Assembly (NCBI RefSeq): GCF_905147045.1
Contig: NC_065911.1
Span: forward strand, 124,001 to 188,000
Direction: 5' to 3'
Length of the DNA: 64,000 bases
Source of the DNA: Nymphalis io
Lineage: Eukaryota; Arthropoda; Insecta; Lepidoptera; Nymphalidae
Position numbers and translations under genes: made by a program
The notes under the pieces: model-generated
Told to the model about the DNA's origin: nothing
Seen by the model: only the letters and a program-made list of their open reading frames with translations
The model's database searches: none
Shown: piece after piece, positions 58,358 through 64,000 of the stretch
How positions within the stretch are numbered: the stretch's first letter is position 1
How the letters are laid out: every line of letters starts with the position of its first letter

Positions 58358-58783
58358 ATGATGAACTCCGATTATTTTTTTTGTGAAGGTGAAATTCAGC
58401 CAGATCTTGCTAAACGCCTACAACATATAGCTACGACAGGTTTACCAAAAGATATCCGTAAGGAGCTCGTAGACAAACATTTACATCTAGTAAACTGTAT
58501 CTTAATTGAAGCACCCACCCTCAACCCGGAGGTGGTAGCTGCCATTCCAGAAGCTGTTCATAAAAGAGGTAAAGGCATTGAGTTCAGACGAAAACAGCGA
58601 TTTTCCGCAGTGTCATACGTAGCCGAAGCTCTTACATCCCTTATGACATCAGAAACAAAAAATACTGACGTTATTCAAACATTGATAGACGCTATTAAGC
58701 TTATGTGTGATAGACAGTACACTGATTCAACAATAAGAAGAAGCTTCATTCTTAATACCTTGAGAAAGGAGCCTAAAAATTAA
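58358..58783 (+). pseudogene. DIRS-like retrotransposon, gag-type ORF fragment
   Basis: 141 residues. Contains LPKDIRKELVDKHLHLVNC, APTLNPEVVAAIPEAVHKRG and LIDAIKLMCDRQYTDSTIRR. This pattern (short conserved 'LNPE...AV.KRD' block, then a helical repeat) is what I know from the first ORF of DIRS/PAT-type tyrosine-recombinase elements. After the stop, gag-like text continues in other frames to about 59030, followed by an RT-like start (AGRLSYFRRHW; ILSWVEEYQIPFSRL) to about 59235. The assignment is by pattern only. Confidence 0.55.
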
Positions 58784-59241
58784 TTGCAAGCGACAAAAAT
58801 CGACATATTGTTTTTAGCGAAAACCTAGCTGAAACTCTAAAAGCAACTAAGGCTACCTCAAGATCCGGAGCAGACATGAAACTATCTCCTTCTAAGCAAC
58901 ATACTGTAAAAACTAAACAGTATAAACATTTAAACTAGCGTGTTCCTCCCCAGAACGACAGGCTGAGAGGCATTCAGAGGACGAAGGAGCCTGCCAACAA
59001 GGATCGCCCCGACAAATCAACGAAGCAGTCGTCGCGTCCAGCACAGCATCGCAACCGCCATTAGATACGGTAAAAAATGCGGGTAGGCTTTCTTACTTTC
59101 GCAGACATTGGTGACTTGACGTGATTGATGACACGTGTGATAGAACTATTCTGTCATGGGTAGAAGAATATCAAATACCCTTTTCTCGTCTAGTAAAACA
59201 GACAAACCTTCCCATTACAAGAATATTTAGGAGGTGGACGT
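58784..59241 (+). pseudogene. DIRS-like remnant, gag end and RT start
   Basis: Several frame changes. 59085-59235 resembles the beginning of a DIRS reverse transcriptase (GGRL...F...W, WV.GY.IPF pattern). It is cut at 59241 by a likely LTR. Confidence 0.45.
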
Positions 59242-59743
59242 TGTAGCGGTAAAATAAAACTTCTTATTGTAGAACAGTAGAAACGGTGAATATGGTGGAA
59301 TGCTTTATTAAAAAATGGTACGAGTAATACAAAAAGTGAAGTAAAAATTAACCAATGAGAATACAAGAAAAATATAAATTGTAAAAATGAAAAATTAATA
59401 TCAAATGTGCGCGTCTACATTACTTACTTCCGCGATTAATTCCCCACTATCGACGATGCGCGGCTGATTCTACAAATACTCGTTTTACCGCGGCGTCGCG
59501 TTCAGTCAGTTCGAGCGGCGCGTGGAGTGGAGACGTGTTTCGAGAAGTCAGCTTTATAGGAAGATAATAAATATAAAAACAGCTCTTTTAAGAGCTTGAC
59601 ATTACATCATACTACGTCATTGCATGCTGCTTCTTGTTTCAAATAAACAATTCTTTTCAGAGCTATTCGTTGTTTTAAAAGATGACGTCATATTATGAGG
59701 CATGCGTGGCGTGTGTATTCTTGTTGCTATGCGTACTGCTACA
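59242..59743 (+). mobile_element. Candidate LTR (solo or 5') of unknown retroelement
   Basis: 502 bp beginning TGTAGC and ending GCTACA, perfect inverted ends. It has TATA-like 'aatataaaaacag' near 59568 and AATAAA near 59642, in the order expected for U3-R-U5. A short GC-rich promoter-like zone lies at 59490-59540. I see no clear target duplication or second copy. Confidence 0.45.
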
Positions 59744-60541
59744 GGAGTCCCCCTCAAGTGAAATGTACCGGCAGTTTAACGATGTGGCCTGATTGCGTCT
59801 GTGTAGGATTGCGATACGGCTGTGACGTCATGTTGTTTGGTGAATGAGTTTTATTCATTGTAGTCCAGTCAAAATAGACAAAAATAAGTCATAACTTAGC
59901 CAAAGTCCGCATAGAGCTGAAAATTGGCAGAGACGTTAAATACATCATTATAAATAAAATGTCAGAAATCCTCGTGAATTCTACATCTGCAAAAAAAAAA
60001 TTATTCAAGGTCAAACGTACAAAATTAAGGTTTTTTCGATTTTTCTTGAAAACGGTTAGTTTTATCGTGAAAATAAGTAAGACAAAAGTTGTACATCATA
60101 CAATTCTCTACAAAAATAGTTCAGTCACTTTTTTTCTTACGACTCACCATTCGGTGAGATATCGGGGTTTTAATTATTAGAAAATTCATATTTTACATAA
60201 TATGCACTAAAATGCAGCCTGTACACGTCATCGGACGTTCAATATAAATGAAAATAAGAAACTATTGGTTTTTGGTACACACACAATAAAACTTGTATAA
60301 ATTGAATGAGTATTTTAAAATAAGACTGTACTGACAGTCCCTAATTCCTTTCGTCAGTAACCTTGAGTAACATGTAATAACTACGTCATTGTTCAAGTGT
60401 CGCATACCTGCCTATTTTTGAAGGAAGAAAATGAAATAACTCAGTATATACTGTTAGTTTGAAAATTCCTTTGCAGTGATCAGACGTGCTTATTGGTAAT
60501 ATTTTCAATTTTAATTTGTGCTGTTAAATAATTTTAACAAA
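59744..60541. other. Unassigned sequence upstream of the Cys-rich family member
   Basis: No coding region. 59870-60200 ('gtcaaaatagacaaaaataa' and onward) may be the 5' part of the mobile or multicopy unit that carries 60542-61290. Confidence 0.35.
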
Positions 60542-61290
60542 ATGTCAGAAGTTTGTTTCATTTGTGATAAGCCTTTGAGAGAAAGTAAAGTTGTTGTTGT
60601 CGATCGTGGAATAAAGACTTTGATCGATGCAAGTGTTGAAAGAAATGATAAGTTTTTTGAATACTTGAAACACGAGCAATCTGTGAAAGTCCACGTGCAG
60701 TGTCGTAAAATGTACACTCGAAAGAGTAGTATTATTGCAACTAAAAGACAGTGCGAGACCGAACAACGTAGTACATCCATGATAAGTCCACCTCATACTA
60801 GAGCACGAGTAAGTGAACCGATTTTACTTTAGAAGATATTGTTTATTTTGCGGCGATAAAGCAAGTAAAGAAGCTGAAAAGAAGAAAGCGCAGGAATGTT
60901 CGTCGTAAAATATATAATGTATCTACACTTGAATTTAAATATTCCATTTTAACGGTAGCTCGGACTCGTTCTGATGATGTAGCAAAAGCTGTTATTGCCC
61001 TCATTGGGTATGAATTTGACTTAGTTGCTGCTGAAGCTAAGTACTACAATAACTGTTTTAATATCTTTCTGAGGCCTACTACGGGATATAAAGTCGGTCG
61101 TCCTGAAGATTATTCAGTGAACTTGGCGATGGAGGAAATATTTCAATACATTGAAAATAATGATGATTGTCAATTTTCATTGCAAGAATTAAGACATTGG
61201 CAAAAATCCAACTATAGATAATAAAACAATGAAAAGAAGATTAAAGTATGGTGATAAAATTATTATAACTGAGAAAAAAGGGAGCTTAAC
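60542..61290 (+). pseudogene. Multicopy arthropod Cys-rich protein of unknown function, broken
   Basis: ATG 60542: MSEVCFICDKPLRESKVVVV, then VHVQCRKMYTRKSSI, a zinc-binding-like C-x2-C...H-x3-C start. The first frame stops at 60830-60832. The family continues in another frame with YCLFCGDKASKEAEKKKAQE and FDLVAAEAKYYNNC, then GRPEDYSVNLAMEEIFQYIE, and is cut at about 61299 by a BEL LTR. I recognise the architecture (paired Cys modules then 'AMEEVFQYIENN') as an abundant, unnamed arthropod repeat family, probably mobile. The function is unknown. Confidence 0.6.
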
Positions 61291-61299
61291 AATTATCTG

Positions 61300-61435
61300 T
61301 GTTGACGCCCGTTAATATAAAAAGTTGTGGGTAGATTGGGTTTTTACGCGGGTCACCGTATCGTAGTGACGATGTATTTTTTGTTTTTTTTTTGTCTGCA
61401 ATAAACCGTTGTACGAAACACATGAGTTTTATTCA
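61300..61435 (+). mobile_element. BEL/Pao 5' LTR
   Basis: Starts TGTTGACGCCCG and ends TTATTCA (TG...CA). TATA-like 'aatataaaaag' is at 61314 and 'caataaacc' at 61409. It is directly followed by a primer-binding-site-like TGG at 61436. It is short for the family, so the exact start (61298 or 61300) is uncertain. Confidence 0.65.
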
Positions 61436-61453
61436 TGGTCCTTCGAGCCGGAT
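61436..61453 (+). promoter_or_regulatory. Primer binding site of BEL/Pao element
   Basis: 'tggtccttcgagccggat' begins with TGG immediately after the LTR, as expected for pairing with a tRNA 3' CCA end. Confidence 0.65.
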
Positions 61454-62017
61454 AAATAACAAATTAGTTGAAAATAAATTAATCAAATAATGAAAAAATG
61501 AAGAGAATATAAAGGAAATAACATACAGATATAAGCAAAACGGATATTAATACGTGAGTAGTTCCTGTGTGACCAACCAAAAGTTGTTCAGGAGCCAAGA
61601 CCTGACAAAGTTGAAATAGAAACAAAGTCAAGACTGCTGAGGCCGGGTCGTTGGTGCTGCTTGCTGTATGCCAGGTGCTGGGTGTCCGAAGCTGGGTGCC
61701 GGGTTTCGGGTGCCGGGTGCCGTTAGTCGTCATTGAAAACCAAGCTTTGCTAGTTCAAGAAGCTACTGCTGGCTGCGAGCATTTCCAGATGAGGAAAGTT
61801 TATAAACCGAGGTACTGAGTTTATTTATATAAAAGTGAACGTGAAGTAACGTGGAAAATAAATGATAATTTGAACTTTATAAAAAATCGTAACGGTTTTA
61901 TAAAAACATTCAGTGAACTAAGTTATAAGTTAATCAACAATTATTTAGTATAATAATTTATTTGAATAGTACAATTTAATAATTAATTGGAAAATTTAAT
62001 TATTATACACAATAAAT
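61454..62017 (+). other. BEL/Pao untranslated leader
   Basis: Between the primer site and the gag ATG. It includes short G-rich tandem blocks at 61672-61720 ('ccaggtgctgggtgtccgaa' and similar). No frame is credible. Confidence 0.55.
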
Positions 62018-64000
62018 ATGGAAAAATTTATTAAGTACCAAGAAGATCATCGGGGTCAAATACAAAGAAATTTGGCAAACTTTAAAAAGTCACCAAAGTC
62101 TAGAATTACGCAATCCTATATAGAAACTAGACTTGAAATATTAAATGATATTTGGAGTGAGGTTAAGGTCACTCATAAGCAAATAATTGACATAGCTACC
62201 CAGGAATCTAAGTTTAATTGTGATTATTTTAGTATGAATATGTATGAGTTAATTGAAGAAGAGTATACTGCATATAAATGTGAACTTAAAGATTATTTAT
62301 TAAAAGTTAAAAGTGTTAACTTATCAGAAAAATCGGAATCATCGACTATAGCTAAAAATGGCAGTTATCCTATTCCTATAAAATTACCGGATATTAAACT
62401 ACCCGTTTTTTCTGGTAAGTACACGGAATGGCCGACGTTTAGGGATTTATTTGTATCAGTTATTCATAATAATAAGCAATTAGATAATGTTCAAAAATTG
62501 CATTATTTAAAAACTAATTTATCGGGAGAAGCCGAACAGCTGTTACGACATATTTCTATTACTGATACTAATTATATTACGTGTTGGTCACAATTACAAG
62601 AGCGATATAATAATAAAAGATTCTTAGCTAATTGTATTTTTAAACGTTTATTTTCGCAAAATAATTTAACCATGCAATCGGCCAATGGTATAAAGAACCT
62701 TTTAGACACAACGAAAGATAGTTTAAATGCATTGTCTAATATTGGTATCTGTACCGATTCATGGGATGTGTTACTTATTTATTTAGTTTGTCAAAAGTTA
62801 GATTGTGATACCCGCAAACAATGGGAAATAAAATCAAATGAGTTAACCGATGATTTACCTACCTTTTCTCAATTCGAAGAATTTTTAATAAGTCGTTTTA
62901 GAGCATTGGAATTCTTGGAACCTACTACAAGTAGATTTAAATCAAATAATTATAATCAACCTAAGGCACATCACGTCTCTTCTGCTTCATCTACCGTATG
63001 TCCGTTTTGCTCGGAAAATCATAAAATGTTTCAATGTAAAAAATTTCATCATGCTGATTATAAGACTCGTATAGATTTTGTGCAAAAGCAAAAGCTTTGT
63101 TTTAATTGTTTTGGGTCTAACCATAGTGTAAAATCTTGTTTCTTACGTACCTCATGTCGGATCTGTAACCGTAAACACCATACACTACTTCATCCTCAAA
63201 AACCAAATCGATCGATCGCGTCTGCGGTACCTGTTAACCATGCTGTTGAGTCAATTCATTTTAGTGATGATCAACCGCAGACTGATCAACCATTGAATAT
63301 GGTTACTAATTGTTATTCTAGCAAGGATAAATATACTCAGGTATTATTAGCTACTGCATTAGTCAGGGTCCAAACTAAAAATGGAAGCTACCAACTGCTG
63401 AGAGCTTTGCTCGACCAGGGGTCACAGGCCTCATTTATAACAGAATCAGCAGTACAGTTACTTGGAGTCAAGAAAACTTTTGTAAAGAGTTCGGTGTGTG
63501 GATTGGGTGGTAATGTTAGTGTGTTGACCTCAAAGGCTGTAGTCAATATAGCTATATCATCAATCCATGACACTGAAACTGTAATTGAATTGGGTGCTCA
63601 TGTTTTGAGCAGATTAACATCGTTTTTACAAATCAAACCAATAGTCATGAATAACTGGCCTGAACTTAAAAAGTTGAAGTTTGCAGATCCAAATTACCAC
63701 ACTCCTGGTAAAATCGATATTTTATTGGGGAGTGATGTCTATGGAAAAATAATAGAGGAAGGTCTCCTTCGTAGCCCTTATGGCACCACCATAGCACAGA
63801 AGACTAATTTGGGTTGGGTACTGTCAGGTCAAGTTATTTCACCTACCACTCACAGTATATTTGTGAATTTACATACACAAATGAGCGATGATGAACTTCT
63901 CAAGAAGTTTTGGGAACTAGAAGCAGAACCTACCGATAAAATAAATCAACGCTTAACACCAGAGGAACAAAAATGTGAAGATTTGTTTGCGACCACAACA
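62018..64000 (+). CDS. BEL/Pao gag-pol, 5' part, open to window end
   Basis: ATG 62018 and 661 open codons running off the window. Gag: PIKLPDIKLPVFSGKYTEWP, the DUF1759-type gag core. Two Cys/His clusters: CPFCSENHKMFQC (about residues 328-340) and CFNCFGSNHSVKSC with CRICNRKHH. The pepsin-like protease follows with LLDQGSQASFITESAVQLLG (active-site D at about residue 464) and ILLGSDVYGKIIEEGLLRS. The RT should follow outside the window. No stop or shift is visible, so this may be a young copy. It is described only as it stands. Confidence 0.92.
   Translation, partial: MEKFIKYQEDHRGQIQRNLANFKKSPKSRITQSYIETRLEILNDIWSEVKVTHKQIIDIATQESKFNCDYFSMNMYELIEEEYTAYKCELKDYLLKVKSVNLSEKSESSTIAKNGSYPIPIKLPDIKLPVFSGKYTEWPTFRDLFVSVIHNNKQLDNVQKLHYLKTNLSGEAEQLLRHISITDTNYITCWSQLQERYNNKRFLANCIFKRLFSQNNLTMQSANGIKNLLDTTKDSLNALSNIGICTDSWDVLLIYLVCQKLDCDTRKQWEIKSNELTDDLPTFSQFEEFLISRFRALEFLEPTTSRFKSNNYNQPKAHHVSSASSTVCPFCSENHKMFQCKKFHHADYKTRIDFVQKQKLCFNCFGSNHSVKSCFLRTSCRICNRKHHTLLHPQKPNRSIASAVPVNHAVESIHFSDDQPQTDQPLNMVTNCYSSKDKYTQVLLATALVRVQTKNGSYQLLRALLDQGSQASFITESAVQLLGVKKTFVKSSVCGLGGNVSVLTSKAVVNIAISSIHDTETVIELGAHVLSRLTSFLQIKPIVMNNWPELKKLKFADPNYHTPGKIDILLGSDVYGKIIEEGLLRSPYGTTIAQKTNLGWVLSGQVISPTTHSIFVNLHTQMSDDELLKKFWELEAEPTDKINQRLTPEEQKCEDLFATTT

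Overview
The window looks like nuclear DNA of a lepidopteran insect (moth or butterfly). The reasons are short GT-AG exons of an animal GTPase gene, tRNA-derived SINEs of lepidopteran type, and non-LTR elements of the Dong/R4, RTE, CR1 and jockey groups together with Ty3/gypsy, BEL/Pao and DIRS-like fragments. No species is claimed. It is an accessory, repeat-dominated region, and I see no new defence, biosynthetic or signalling system in it.

The only host gene recognised is a GTPBP1/2-like translational GTPase, present as several broken pieces: two 3' pieces on + (1-1332 and 5695-6751), the first three exons on + (11385-13676), a 3' two-thirds copy on - (A, 16969-21099) and a fuller copy on - (B, 31038-34837 plus an exon at 57274-57389). 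Introns of the pieces share the same old insertions, so they descend from one duplicated locus. Each copy except the three-exon 5' piece carries a visible lesion or truncation. Copy B keeps the most, but has a mutated splice donor and an Asp-to-Asn change in its G3 motif.

Layout. 1-7078: two direct 1.34-kb GTPase fragments with a LINE exactly between them. 7098-8281: 89-bp satellite, SINEs and an inverted satellite unit. 8282-11084: mostly non-coding with repeat scraps. 11385-13676: GTPase exons 1-3, with satellite inside intron 2. 13726-16246: a hairpin repeat and a truncated gypsy element. 16247-25117: copy A with a Dong element. 25418-28690: a 3-kb satellite with a 1187-bp higher-order repeat, then a SINE piece. 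30044-30324: a small hAT-like MITE. 30312-57389: copy B.

One intron of copy B (34838-57273) holds a deep nest. A hAT-like MITE contains a SINE, the SINE tail contains a Dong element, Dong contains a CR1 element, that CR1 contains a jockey element, and that jockey contains a second CR1 of the same family. Next to these lies an RTE element split by a second jockey. The inner CR1 ORF2, the second jockey ORF2 and the RTE frame (apart from the jockey inside it) are open, so some of these insertions are young.

57390-64000: a DIRS-like gag/RT remnant, a likely LTR, a broken member of a repetitive arthropod Cys-rich family, and the 5' part of a BEL/Pao element with a fully open gag-protease frame running off the window.
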